Shown one piece after another: positions 43,668 through 52,201 of a DNA stretch of 56,583 nt. How positions within the stretch are numbered: the first letter of the stretch is position 1; every line of letters starts with the position of its first letter. Origin of the DNA: CAYNST01 sp964546435 (lineage in GTDB: Bacteria > Pseudomonadota > Gammaproteobacteria > Pseudomonadales > Cellvibrionaceae); assembly GCA_964546435.1 (NCBI GenBank), contig CAZJKJ010000018.1, positions 1-56,583 of the forward strand. The letters run 5' to 3'. The notes below the pieces were generated by a model that ran no database searches, was not told the DNA's origin, and saw only the letters and a program-made list of their open reading frames with translations. The translations under genes and the position numbers were made by a program.

Positions 43668-44930
43668 TCAGCCGGAAACCCGGCGGATTTTTGCACCGAC
43701 CTGGCGCAGCTTTTCTTCGATGCACTCATACCCGCGATCGATGTGATAGATGCGATCGATGATCGTCTCTCCCCGGGCGACCATGCCCGCAATCACCAGG
43801 CTCGCAGAGCCCCGCAAATCGCTGGCCATGACCGGAGCGCCTTTCAGCTGATCGACGCCCGTGATGATAGCGGTGTTGCCCTGAAGGGTGATATTTGCAC
43901 CCATCCGGTTAAGTTCATGGACTTGAATGAGGCGATTCTCGAATACCGTCTCCGTCACGGTACTCACGCCTTCGGCCACTGCATTCATGGCGGTGAATTG
44001 TGACTGCATGTCGGTCGGAAACGCCGGGTACGGAGCCGTACGCAGATTGACTGCCCGCGGCCTGTTTCCGCGCATGTTGAGCTCAACCCAGTTGCTGCCG
44101 GTACTGATCTCTGCGCCCGCCTCTTCCAGCTTCAGCAACACCGCGTCGAGGAACTCCGGGCAGGTATCGCGCAACACCACCCGCCCCCGGGCGGCGGCTG
44201 CCGCTGTCAGGAAAGTACCGGTTTCAATGCGATCGGGCATCACGGTAAACGTACAGCCGTCGAGACGCTCCACCCCCTGGATGGTCAGCATGTCCGTGCC
44301 AATTCCCGAAATCTGTGCGCCCATTTCTACCAGACAGCGGGCGAGATCGACGATCTCGGGCTCCCGGGCGGCGTTTTCAAGCACGGTCTTGCCTTTGGCG
44401 AGGACCGCTGCCATCAGCAGATTCTCGGTGCCGCCCACGGTGACCACGTCCATACAGATCCGCGTACCTTTAAGGCCGTTGGGAGCTCGTGCGCGAATGT
44501 AACCGCCGTCAACTTCGATCTCCGCACCCATTGCCTCGAGACCGCGCAAGTGAATATCAACCGGGCGACTGCCGATGGCGCAGCCACCGGGAAACGAGAC
44601 GTCTGCCCGTCCGAACCGGGTCAGCATAGGCCCCAGCACCAGAATCGACGCCCTCATGGTTTTGACCAGATCGTACGGCGCTTCGAAATTGATGATGGTG
44701 CTCTGGTTGATCTCCACTCCCATCTTCTCGTCAATCGTGACGTCCACACCCATGCACCGAATCAGTGCAAGCATGGTGGTAATGTCGTTCAGGTGCGGAA
44801 GGTTCCGGATGTGCATCGGACCGTCGGCAAGTAAAGTAGCCGCCAGGATGGGTAATGCGGAATTTTTGGAACCGGAAATGCGTATTTCGCCGTCAAGGCT
44901 GGCGCCACCGGTGATAATAAGTTTATCCAT
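43668..44930 (-). CDS. murA: UDP-N-acetylglucosamine 1-carboxyvinyltransferase
   Basis: MurA transfers enolpyruvate from PEP to UDP-GlcNAc, the first committed step of peptidoglycan synthesis. The 420-residue product has the catalytic Cys117 in FPGGCAIGSRP (the residue that fosfomycin alkylates), so sensitivity is expected. KNSALPILAA (22-31) is the conserved substrate loop. It follows ibaG after about 85 nt and precedes hisG. Confidence 0.98.
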   Translation of the reverse strand: MDKLIITGGASLDGEIRISGSKNSALPILAATLLADGPMHIRNLPHLNDITTMLALIRCMGVDVTIDEKMGVEINQSTIINFEAPYDLVKTMRASILVLGPMLTRFGRADVSFPGGCAIGSRPVDIHLRGLEAMGAEIEVDGGYIRARAPNGLKGTRICMDVVTVGGTENLLMAAVLAKGKTVLENAAREPEIVDLARCLVEMGAQISGIGTDMLTIQGVERLDGCTFTVMPDRIETGTFLTAAAAARGRVVLRDTCPEFLDAVLLKLEEAGAEISTGSNWVELNMRGNRPRAVNLRTAPYPAFPTDMQSQFTAMNAVAEGVSTVTETVFENRLIQVHELNRMGANITLQGNTAIITGVDQLKGAPVMASDLRGSASLVIAGMVARGETIIDRIYHIDRGYECIEEKLRQVGAKIRRVSG

Positions 44931-45017
44931 GAATAGTTCGATCAGTTGTGGAAGTATGTATGCCCGTACCTGAACTGAGCGAACTGGACGGCGCAGTCGT
45001 GAGGGCGACGGGCAATG

Positions 45018-45251
45018 CTAGCCCGGAATTTCGTCCGGAGTAAGCGTTTTCATATGGACGGCATGGACAGTGCCAGTGGCCAGGAAGCTTTGGAGGGCGC
45101 TGTAAACCAGTTGTTGTTTCTTTACCGGCATCATGCCGACAAACTGCGCGCTCACGACCGAGAGGTGCGCGTGATTTCCCTCGAGACGGACTTCCGTGAC
45201 AGCGTCGGGTATCACGTTTGTTATTGCGGTTTTTATATCATCAACAAGCAT
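45018..45251 (-). CDS. ibaG: BolA-family protein IbaG (YrbA)
   Basis: The 77-residue product is a BolA-fold protein. IbaG is linked to acid stress and, with monothiol glutaredoxins, to iron-sulfur cluster handling. The family core KKQQLVYSAL and the region around HMKTLTPDE are visible. The ATG at 45251 has GAGG 6 nt upstream. It lies between mlaC and murA; in E. coli mlaB sits between mlaC and ibaG but is absent here. Confidence 0.88.
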   Translation of the reverse strand: MLVDDIKTAITNVIPDAVTEVRLEGNHAHLSVVSAQFVGMMPVKKQQLVYSALQSFLATGTVHAVHMKTLTPDEIPG

Positions 45252-45353
45252 CTTGTGCCTCAATGTGCCGGCGCCCCGGGAAATCCCGGCGGGTTCCAGC
45301 CAGGATTTCCAAATATCGGGTACGTCATGTTTTTACTGGATTATTTTATGCGA

Positions 45354-45995
45354 TCAAGGCTTGGCTTGCACCGACCAGCCGGCAATGACCTTGTCTATGT
45401 CATTGTCATTCTGGCGCATTGACTGAGCAAACTGGTCACGGAAGCTCTTGCCCAGGTTCACCCCGTTGAGAACGACGTTGATGAGTTTCCATTCGCCGGA
45501 CTTGTTCCTGGCCATGGTATAAGAGACGCGATTAACGCCTTCCGTCCCTTGAATTTCCTGAACCACTTCAACCCGCTTCTGGCCACTCGCTTCAGCATTC
45601 ACCGGCAAGGTGGTGACCTTGAGGTCGGAATAGTTTGCCATTCCCTTGCCAAGGGTTTCCACCATCCCCTTGGTGAAGACTTCGGTAAAGCGCTCGCGCT
45701 GTACTTCCGACGCCTTGGGCCAGTAGGTTGCCATCACGCTCTTGGCGATGAAGGGAAAACTGACGGTCTCTTCAAGCACGCGCCGCACGTCGCTGTAATA
45801 CGATTCGGGATTTTCCTTGAGCTGGGTTTCACCCTTACGGATGACCTGCATGAGGTTGTCGGTTACAAGCTGAACCGTTTCCTGCGGAGATTTGGCTTTA
45901 TCAGCACCCGGCTGCTTGCCATCTGCTGCGAAAACCGGACTCACAATACAGGATAACGCGACGGTCAACACCGCCAACAGGGACTTAACACCCAT
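45354..45995 (-). CDS. mlaC: Phospholipid-binding periplasmic protein MlaC
   Basis: MlaC carries phospholipids between the outer-membrane MlaA complex and the inner-membrane MlaFEDB transporter. From the ATG at 45995 (GAGGAG upstream) the 213-residue product has a signal peptide (about residues 1-23, ending VFA) and a mature MlaC domain with SYYSDVRRVLEETVSFPFIAKSVMATYW near the middle. The genes for MlaF, MlaE and MlaD, normally directly upstream, are not present; the next gene is the divergent kdsD. A longer in-frame extension upstream lacks a ribosome binding site. Confidence 0.93.
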   Translation of the reverse strand: MGVKSLLAVLTVALSCIVSPVFAADGKQPGADKAKSPQETVQLVTDNLMQVIRKGETQLKENPESYYSDVRRVLEETVSFPFIAKSVMATYWPKASEVQRERFTEVFTKGMVETLGKGMANYSDLKVTTLPVNAEASGQKRVEVVQEIQGTEGVNRVSYTMARNKSGEWKLINVVLNGVNLGKSFRDQFAQSMRQNDNDIDKVIAGWSVQAKP

Positions 45996-46278
45996 ATCAA
46001 TCTCCTCAGGGACACGTAAACGGCACACAATATACCAGATTGCACCTGACCCGCTGCGGGGAATGGCGACTGGATAATCAAAAAGGGTAGACGATACAAG
46101 CTGAACCCCACCTTTACGCCATCCCGCAGGCTTCCCGCGCGCACCGTCAAAGGACTTGCCGGTACCCTGCATGTTCCTCAATTTCCTGCAGTTTCTCGTC
46201 GGGGCTGTTTTTGCTCTTCTATACCTTCTATTATTGCCATCTTTTCCGAGCCCATGATCGAGGAGTAAAATCCGGCCC

Positions 46279-47259
46279 ATGAGTCAAGCTGCAGCACAAG
46301 CACTGATCGATTCCGGCAAGCGCACCGTCGCCCTTGAAGCCCAGGCAGTAATCGATCTGGAAAGGCGGATTGATGCGAGTTTTGCGCACGCGTGCGAGCT
46401 CATGCTCCAGTGTCGAGGCCGGATTGTGATCACCGGAGTGGGGAAATCCGGGCATATCGGCCACAAGATTGCTGCCACACTCGCCAGCACCGGCACACCC
46501 GCATTCTTTGTGCACCCAGGCGATGCCGGTCACGGGGATCTGGGGATGGTCACGCCGGGGGACGTGGTGATCGCCATATCCAACTCTGGCAACGCCGGTG
46601 AGATTTTGACCCTGCTGCCTACTCTGAAGCGGCTGGGCGTGCCGCTGATTACCATGACCGGCAAGCCGCGATCCCCCCTGGCCGAGGCGGCGGCCGTCAA
46701 TCTGGACATCAGCGTTCCCTGCGAAGCCTGTCCTCTTGACCTGGCACCAACATCCAGTACCACCGTCACTCTGGTCCTCGGCGATGCCCTGGCAGTGGCG
46801 CTTTTGCAGGCTCGGGGGTTTACCGCCGAGGACTTTGCGTTCTCCCACCCCAGTGGAACCCTTGGGCGCCGCCTGTTGCTGAAAGTCAGTGATGTCATGC
46901 ACCGGGGGGAACGGATCCCCCGGGTAACCTTTGACACCAACCTGCTGAACGCGCTGACCGAAATCACCGAAAAGGGTTTCGGCATGACGACCGTTGTGGA
47001 CAGCGCCAATGCCATAATCGGGATATTTACCGACGGGGATCTGCGCAGAGCGCTGGATCGGGGCGAGGACGTTCGTTCCGTAGTCATTGGCGATGTGATG
47101 ACCCACTCGCCCTTGACTACGAGTCCGGCGACCCTGGCAGCAGAAGCGCTGACGGTGATGGAAAATCGCAAGATTACAGCCCTTGTCGTCGCCAATGACC
47201 GCAATGAACCCGTTGGCGTTCTGCACATGCACGACCTTCTGGCAGCCGGCCTGGCCTGA
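46279..47259 (+). CDS. kdsD: Arabinose-5-phosphate isomerase KdsD
   Basis: KdsD converts ribulose-5-phosphate to arabinose-5-phosphate, the first step of Kdo synthesis. The 326-residue product has an N-terminal SIS domain (about 35-170, with GVGKSGHIGHKIAAT and SNSGNAGEI) and two C-terminal CBS domains (about 205-326, with GIFTDGDLRRAL). It begins the kdsD-kdsC-lptC-lptA-lptB block. Confidence 0.97.
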   Translation: MSQAAAQALIDSGKRTVALEAQAVIDLERRIDASFAHACELMLQCRGRIVITGVGKSGHIGHKIAATLASTGTPAFFVHPGDAGHGDLGMVTPGDVVIAISNSGNAGEILTLLPTLKRLGVPLITMTGKPRSPLAEAAAVNLDISVPCEACPLDLAPTSSTTVTLVLGDALAVALLQARGFTAEDFAFSHPSGTLGRRLLLKVSDVMHRGERIPRVTFDTNLLNALTEITEKGFGMTTVVDSANAIIGIFTDGDLRRALDRGEDVRSVVIGDVMTHSPLTTSPATLAAEALTVMENRKITALVVANDRNEPVGVLHMHDLLAAGLA

Positions 47260-47364
47260 AGCGCGGCCCCGATTTGCCACCAGCGCTTGCATGACCACAG
47301 GCGTTGCCGGAGAGCAATCACCGCTTGATCACAACACTTTGACCGCGACAAAAAAGGAAAGCGA

Positions 47365-47901
47365 ATGACTCAAACCGACCCCGTCCTGGCCCGCGCCCAA
47401 AGCGTGCGGTTACTCATACTGGACGTCGACGGCGTGCTGACGGACGGACGCCTGTTTCTGGGCCCGGAAGGTCAGGACCTCAAGGCTTTCCATACTCTGG
47501 ATGGCCACGGCATCAAGTTGCTTCAGCGGCATGGCATCGACGTCGCCATCGTCACCGGTCGCACCAGTGCAGCAGTCAGTCGCCGGGCGCGGGAACTGGG
47601 CATCACCCGACTTGTACAAGGCCGGGAGGACAAGTGGGCGGCATTGCAGGAGTTGCTGGCAACAGCGCCAGTTGCACCGGAACATATGGCTTGCATGGGC
47701 GATGATCTTCCCGACCTGACCATTATGTGCCGGGTCGGCCTGGCGCTGACGGTCCCCAACGCGCATCCGGTGGTCCGCCAGCACGCGCACTGGCAAAGTC
47801 ACGCTCATGGCGGCGAGGGCGCGGTTCGGGAAGCCTGTGACATGATTCTGCGCGCGCAAGGACTTTACGATCAGGCCATCGCTGACTACCTGGCCTGCTG
47901 A
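47365..47901 (+). CDS. kdsC: 3-deoxy-D-manno-octulosonate-8-phosphate phosphatase
   Basis: KdsC hydrolyses Kdo-8-phosphate to Kdo. The 178-residue HAD-family (C0) protein has the nucleophile motif DVDGVLTDG (Asp20, Asp22), motif II VTGRTS and the metal-binding GDDLPDL. The short length and absence of a cap domain are typical. It follows kdsD after about 105 nt and precedes lptC by 6 nt. Confidence 0.97.
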   Translation: MTQTDPVLARAQSVRLLILDVDGVLTDGRLFLGPEGQDLKAFHTLDGHGIKLLQRHGIDVAIVTGRTSAAVSRRARELGITRLVQGREDKWAALQELLATAPVAPEHMACMGDDLPDLTIMCRVGLALTVPNAHPVVRQHAHWQSHAHGGEGAVREACDMILRAQGLYDQAIADYLAC

Positions 47902-47907
47902 TCCTCC

Positions 47908-48492
47908 ATGAAAAACAACTGGTTCTACATCGCCGTCATTATCGCGCTGGTTGCGGCCACGGTCGTTCTATGGGAAACACCACCCCAGGAACTGATACCC
48001 TTGCTCGACAACGAGGCGGAACCGGAACTTATCCCCTATGCCGTCATAGAAAATGCCCACTCCCGCCACTACGACCAGGAGGGCGCATTGAGTTATGAGT
48101 TTCTGGCGGGCGTGTTAAACCACTACCGGCTCGATATGTCCACGATCAGCGAAGGCGATTTTACGTCCATGGAAGCGCCGCAACTGACATTGTTCGCAGA
48201 GGGAAACACCTGGTATATCACAGCGGATAAAGGCAAAGTCACCGAATTCGGCGCCGTGCTGACCCTCTGGGAAAATGTCAGGATCTGGCAACCGGATCTC
48301 GACAACGACAACGTCGAACTGACCACCCAGAAACTGGAAATCCGACCTCGTGACAAAACCGTTCGCACTGATCAGCCCGTACGGATCTCATCCGGGCAAG
48401 GCACGCTGGAAGCCGTTGGCATGACGGTGAACCTTAATAGCGAAACCATTCATCTCCTTCAACGGGTACGGGGTTATCATGAGCCGATTTAA
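47908..48492 (+). CDS. lptC: LPS export system protein LptC
   Basis: LptC is a bitopic inner-membrane protein that passes lipopolysaccharide from LptB2FG to the LptA bridge. The 194-residue product has one membrane segment (about residues 4-22) and a periplasmic beta-jellyroll domain. Sequence conservation is low in this family, so the call also rests on position between kdsC and lptA; its end overlaps lptA by 14 nt. Confidence 0.93.
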   Translation: MKNNWFYIAVIIALVAATVVLWETPPQELIPLLDNEAEPELIPYAVIENAHSRHYDQEGALSYEFLAGVLNHYRLDMSTISEGDFTSMEAPQLTLFAEGNTWYITADKGKVTEFGAVLTLWENVRIWQPDLDNDNVELTTQKLEIRPRDKTVRTDQPVRISSGQGTLEAVGMTVNLNSETIHLLQRVRGYHEPI

Positions 48493-49009
48493 ACGGATAT
48501 CAGGCTATCTGCTGCTTCTATTTACGTGGACGCTTGCGGGCGCCTGCTGGAGCCTGGCTTCGGACCGGGAGCAATCCATCACGATTCACTCTGATACGGC
48601 CGAGCGGAATGAAGGCAAAGGTACCACCACTTATGCAGGCAATGTCGTCATGCAGCAAGGTTCCATGCGCATCGATGCCAGCAAGGTCATCATCTACAAC
48701 AGCAAAAACAAGGTGACTAAAATTGTCGCGCTGGGTGATCCCGTCCGCTATCAGCAAAAGCCCACCGAACAGGATGGCCTGGTCATCGCCGAAGCCAGAC
48801 GGCTTGAATACAACATCCGGAAGGAAACCTTGCACCTGATCGACAATGCGTCCCTGCAACAAGAGGGCACCAGCCTCTCCGGAAACCGGATAGATTACGA
48901 CGTAAAACAATCAGTTGTGAAAGCCGGCAGCGACGCCAGCCAGAATGAACGCGTGCGCATGGTCATTCCGCCGCGCTCCCTGCGATTCGGATCCGAGGAA
49001 GATGAATAG
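48479..49009 (+). CDS. lptA: LPS transport periplasmic protein LptA
   Basis: LptA oligomers bridge the periplasm for lipopolysaccharide transport. The 176-residue product has a signal peptide (about residues 1-27, LAGACWSLA) and the OstA-like beta-jellyroll with SDTAERNEGKGTTTYAGNVVMQQGSM, the conserved beginning of the mature domain. It overlaps lptC and is 3 nt before lptB. Confidence 0.95.
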   Translation: MSRFKRISGYLLLLFTWTLAGACWSLASDREQSITIHSDTAERNEGKGTTTYAGNVVMQQGSMRIDASKVIIYNSKNKVTKIVALGDPVRYQQKPTEQDGLVIAEARRLEYNIRKETLHLIDNASLQQEGTSLSGNRIDYDVKQSVVKAGSDASQNERVRMVIPPRSLRFGSEEDE

Positions 49010-49012
49010 GTC

Positions 49013-49738
49013 ATGGCCCGACTTCAAGCGAACAACCTGGCGAAGAGCTACAAAGGCCGCAAGGTCATCGAAGATGTATCCGTCACGGTGGAAAACAATC
49101 AGATTGTCGGCCTGCTAGGCCCTAATGGCGCGGGAAAGACCACCTGTTTTTACATGATTGCCGGTCTGGTGGCCGCAGATCACGGCGAAGTTTTCATCGA
49201 TGACAAGAACGTAACCCACCTTCCCATGCACGGACGCGCCCGCGCCGGCCTGAGCTACCTCCCTCAGGAAGCGTCGGTGTTCCGCAAACTGACAGTGGCC
49301 GACAACATCATGGCGATCCTGGAAACTCGCCGGGATCTTGATCGCACCCAGCGGCAGGCAGAGCTGAACCTGCTGCTGGAAGAATTTCATATAACCCATA
49401 TCCGCAAAAGCCTGGGCATGGCACTTTCCGGGGGTGAACGCCGTCGCGTGGAGATAGCCCGGGCGATTGCGACCGATCCTCGTTTCATCCTTCTCGACGA
49501 GCCTTTCGCCGGCGTCGATCCCATATCCGTCAGCGATATCAAATCCATCGTGAACCACCTTAAAAGTCGCGGGCTCGGCGTGTTGATCACGGATCACAAT
49601 GTCCGGGAAACCCTGGATATCTGCGAAAAAGCCTACATAGTCAGTGAAGGCCACATCATCGCCGAAGGAACTGCCGAAGACATCCTTTCCAACGTCAAGG
49701 TGCGTAAAGTCTACCTCGGAGAAAATTTCCGTCTTTGA
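49013..49738 (+). CDS. lptB: LPS export ABC transporter ATPase LptB
   Basis: LptB is the ATPase of the LptB2FG extractor. The 241-residue product has Walker A GPNGAGKT (36-43), the Q-loop Gln85, the signature LSGGE (138-142) and Walker B with catalytic Glu in LLDEPFAGVDP (160-170). The family-specific ending VYLGENFRL is intact. rpoN follows after about 208 nt. Confidence 0.97.
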   Translation: MARLQANNLAKSYKGRKVIEDVSVTVENNQIVGLLGPNGAGKTTCFYMIAGLVAADHGEVFIDDKNVTHLPMHGRARAGLSYLPQEASVFRKLTVADNIMAILETRRDLDRTQRQAELNLLLEEFHITHIRKSLGMALSGGERRRVEIARAIATDPRFILLDEPFAGVDPISVSDIKSIVNHLKSRGLGVLITDHNVRETLDICEKAYIVSEGHIIAEGTAEDILSNVKVRKVYLGENFRL

Positions 49739-49830
49739 TGCGTGTCGTGATACCCGCAGGAATCATTCCCTGACCGGGAGACAATCGACCGAGATAGCAA
49801 TCGACGGGACGCTATTTGGCGTATATCATC

Positions 49831-49846
49831 TGGCCTGAACCTTGCT
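49831..49846 (+). promoter_or_regulatory. Sigma-54-type (-24/-12) promoter upstream of rpoN
   Basis: The sequence TGGCCTGAACCTTGCT has GG at -24 (49832-49833) and GC at -12 (49844-49845) with the exact 7-nt spacing between TGGC and TTGCT of the sigma-54 consensus. It lies about 100 nt before the rpoN ATG and would give a leader of about 90 nt. This suggests that RpoN may transcribe its own gene. It is a sequence match only; no enhancer site was identified. Confidence 0.5.
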
Positions 49847-49946
49847 TTTGCTTTCGCGCAAAATCGTTGCGCGGGGCAATCAGGATCCATAGAATGAGCG
49901 AGTGATCTGTGAGTTAGTCGTCTCAATTACAGGGCATAACCGTCGC

Positions 49947-51467
49947 ATGAAGCAATCACTGCAACTAAAACTCGGCCAGCAGCTGACGATGACACCTCAG
50001 CTGCAACAGGCCATTCGTCTGTTACAGCTTTCCACGCTGGATCTGCAGAACGAGATTCAGGAAGCACTTGATAACAATCCCATGCTGGATGTGTCAGAAG
50101 ATGGTGCGGATGGTGATGCAACGGATTTCGAATCAGCCGCAGAAAATGACAAAATCCCCTCGGATACCACTCCCCCCTCCCCGGCCAGCGATGACCTCAA
50201 TGGCAGCCAGGGGAGCGATACCAGCGTCGACGGCGAAGCGGAATGGACCAATGACATTCCCGCAGAACTTGCTGTAGACACCAGCTGGGACGACATTTAC
50301 CAAAGCTCCCCCGCCGGTACCGGGCTGTCCCGACCGGATTCGGACGAGTTTGATTACGATTCCAGACGGGGCACTTCCGAAAGCCTTCAGGATTATCTTT
50401 ACTGGCAACTCAACCTGACACCCATGTCAGACCTGGATCGCGTTGTTGCCGAAGCCATCATTGATGCAGTGAGCCCTAATGGCATGCTGATGCAGTCGGT
50501 CGAAGATATCTGGCAGGGACTGGTCGGGGATATCGATGAACTGGAAATTGATGAAGTGTTTGCCGTTCTGCACAGGGTGCAGCAATTTGATCCGCCCGGA
50601 GTGGCCAGTCAATCTGTTGCCGAGTGCCTGATGATCCAACTGAAGCAGCTTGATGATTCAACACCCGGATACGATGTGGCCGTGCGACTGGTAGAGCAAT
50701 ATTTGCCACTGCTGGGCAGCCGCGATTTCAAACAGCTGATGCGCAAGCTGAAAGTGAAGGAAAGCGAACTGCAGGATGCTATCAAGATCATTCAGAAACT
50801 TAACCCGCGACCGGGTGAGCAAATCGGCGAGGAGAACACTGAATACGTCGTTCCGGATGTCTATGTCAAAAAGGAAAACAATCGCTGGACCGTGCAGTTG
50901 AATCCCGACATTGCCCCACGGCTGCGTATCAACAGCGATTATGCGTCCCTGGTGAAACGGGCCGACAGCAGCAGTGACAACACGTTTTTGCGGGATAACC
51001 TTCAGGAAGCACGCTGGTTCATCAAAAGCCTTCAAAGCCGCAATGAGACTTTGCTGAAAGTTGCAACCTGCATTGTCGAGCGCCAGCAGGGGTTTCTTGA
51101 GAACGGCCCCGAATCCATGAAGCCCATGGTTTTGCACGACGTTGCCGAAATGGTGGAAATGCACGAATCGACGATTTCCCGGGTCACTACGCAAAAGTAC
51201 ATGCACACCCCTCAGGGAATTTTTGAGCTGAAGTATTTTTTCTCCAGCCACGTCAGCACCGAATCCGGGGGCGAATGCTCATCCACTGCCATCCGGGCTA
51301 TTATCAAGAAGCTGGTTGCCGCTGAAAATCAGCGCAAGCCGTTAAGTGATTCCAAAATCACCGCATTGCTTGAGGAACAGGGAATCCAGGTGGCCAGAAG
51401 AACCATTGCTAAGTATCGGGAATCCCTCGGCATCGCGCCGTCCAACGAGAGAAAACGCCTGGTGTGA
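49947..51467 (+). CDS. rpoN: RNA polymerase sigma-54 factor RpoN
   Basis: RpoN directs RNA polymerase to -24/-12 promoters activated by enhancer-binding proteins. From the ATG at 49947 the product has 506 residues. Region I (1-50) is Gln- and Leu-rich (LKLGQQLTMTPQLQQAIRLLQL), region II is acidic (about 50-140), and region III has the core-binding part, the helix-turn-helix (HESTISRVTTQKYM) and the RpoN box ARRTIAKYRE near the C-terminus. The GC-rich upstream region holds a candidate sigma-54 promoter. Confidence 0.97.
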   Translation: MKQSLQLKLGQQLTMTPQLQQAIRLLQLSTLDLQNEIQEALDNNPMLDVSEDGADGDATDFESAAENDKIPSDTTPPSPASDDLNGSQGSDTSVDGEAEWTNDIPAELAVDTSWDDIYQSSPAGTGLSRPDSDEFDYDSRRGTSESLQDYLYWQLNLTPMSDLDRVVAEAIIDAVSPNGMLMQSVEDIWQGLVGDIDELEIDEVFAVLHRVQQFDPPGVASQSVAECLMIQLKQLDDSTPGYDVAVRLVEQYLPLLGSRDFKQLMRKLKVKESELQDAIKIIQKLNPRPGEQIGEENTEYVVPDVYVKKENNRWTVQLNPDIAPRLRINSDYASLVKRADSSSDNTFLRDNLQEARWFIKSLQSRNETLLKVATCIVERQQGFLENGPESMKPMVLHDVAEMVEMHESTISRVTTQKYMHTPQGIFELKYFFSSHVSTESGGECSSTAIRAIIKKLVAAENQRKPLSDSKITALLEEQGIQVARRTIAKYRESLGIAPSNERKRLV

Positions 51468-51619
51468 ACTGAAGTATCCTGAAACCCCGGCCAATGTCAG
51501 ACGAGATAATCGCAGGGCATTGGCTTTTCTTTTATTCAATACCCGCATCGCCTCCAGTACACAGGTGGCAATTTTACCGGCTGGAAACACGATGTACGGT
51601 AATTCATGTTGTAATCGAA

Positions 51620-52078
51620 ATGACAACCAACGAATCAATACTTTCACTTGACCGAACACTTTGCCGCATCAGTTGCGCCAGTAAAAAACGACTTGTGGAA
51701 AAGCTGGCCGGACTTATTGCGGACGACACCGGCGCCATTCAAGCGGAAGATCTCTTTGAACTTCTTTTGGCGCGGGAACGACTCGGTTCGACCGGCATAG
51801 GATCTGGGGTCGCAATTCCCCACTGCCGCTGCCGGATGCTCAACCGGACCATTGGTGCCTTGATCACGCTGGATACCCCGATCGATTTTGATTCCATCGA
51901 CGGCCAGCCTGTCGATATCGTGTTTGCCATGCTTGTTCCTGAAAATGCAGAAGACGTGCACCTGCAAACCCTGGCACGTCTTGCCGAATCATTACAGCAC
52001 GACGATTTTGTAAAACAGCTGCGAACCGCGGACAACCCCGGCGATCTGCTTGCTCTCGCGCTGAAAGCCGGCATCTGA
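51620..52078 (+). CDS. ptsN: PTS IIA-like nitrogen regulatory protein PtsN
   Basis: PtsN (EIIA-Ntr) is the terminal phosphoacceptor of the nitrogen PTS and regulates potassium uptake and other targets. The 152-residue product has the phosphorylated His68 in GSGVAIPHCR. I place the start at 51620 (MTTNESILSLDR) although no clear ribosome binding site is seen; an in-frame extension upstream has a cysteine- and valine-rich sequence unlike the family. hpf, usually between rpoN and ptsN, is absent. Confidence 0.93.
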   Translation: MTTNESILSLDRTLCRISCASKKRLVEKLAGLIADDTGAIQAEDLFELLLARERLGSTGIGSGVAIPHCRCRMLNRTIGALITLDTPIDFDSIDGQPVDIVFAMLVPENAEDVHLQTLARLAESLQHDDFVKQLRTADNPGDLLALALKAGI

Positions 52079-52201
52079 TCCGTCTGCACCCGCGCTGCAG
52101 CGGGGGTCACTGGCAATTCCGGCCAACTTGTATATCCTATTGCTTGCACACACCCAATTGACAGGCACCGGCATACTGATGGCGGCGCGGCAGGAAATAA
52201 A

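Noticed and set aside
45996..46280. In-frame extension upstream of mlaC as a remnant of mlaD or mlaE
   Set aside because: The extra residues are basic and show no MCE or MlaE features; the ATG at 45995 starts a normal signal peptide with GAGGAG upstream.
46231..47298. Minus-strand ORF of 355 codons
   Set aside because: It is the antisense shadow of kdsD, which has clear SIS and CBS motifs; its composition is unlike a folded protein.
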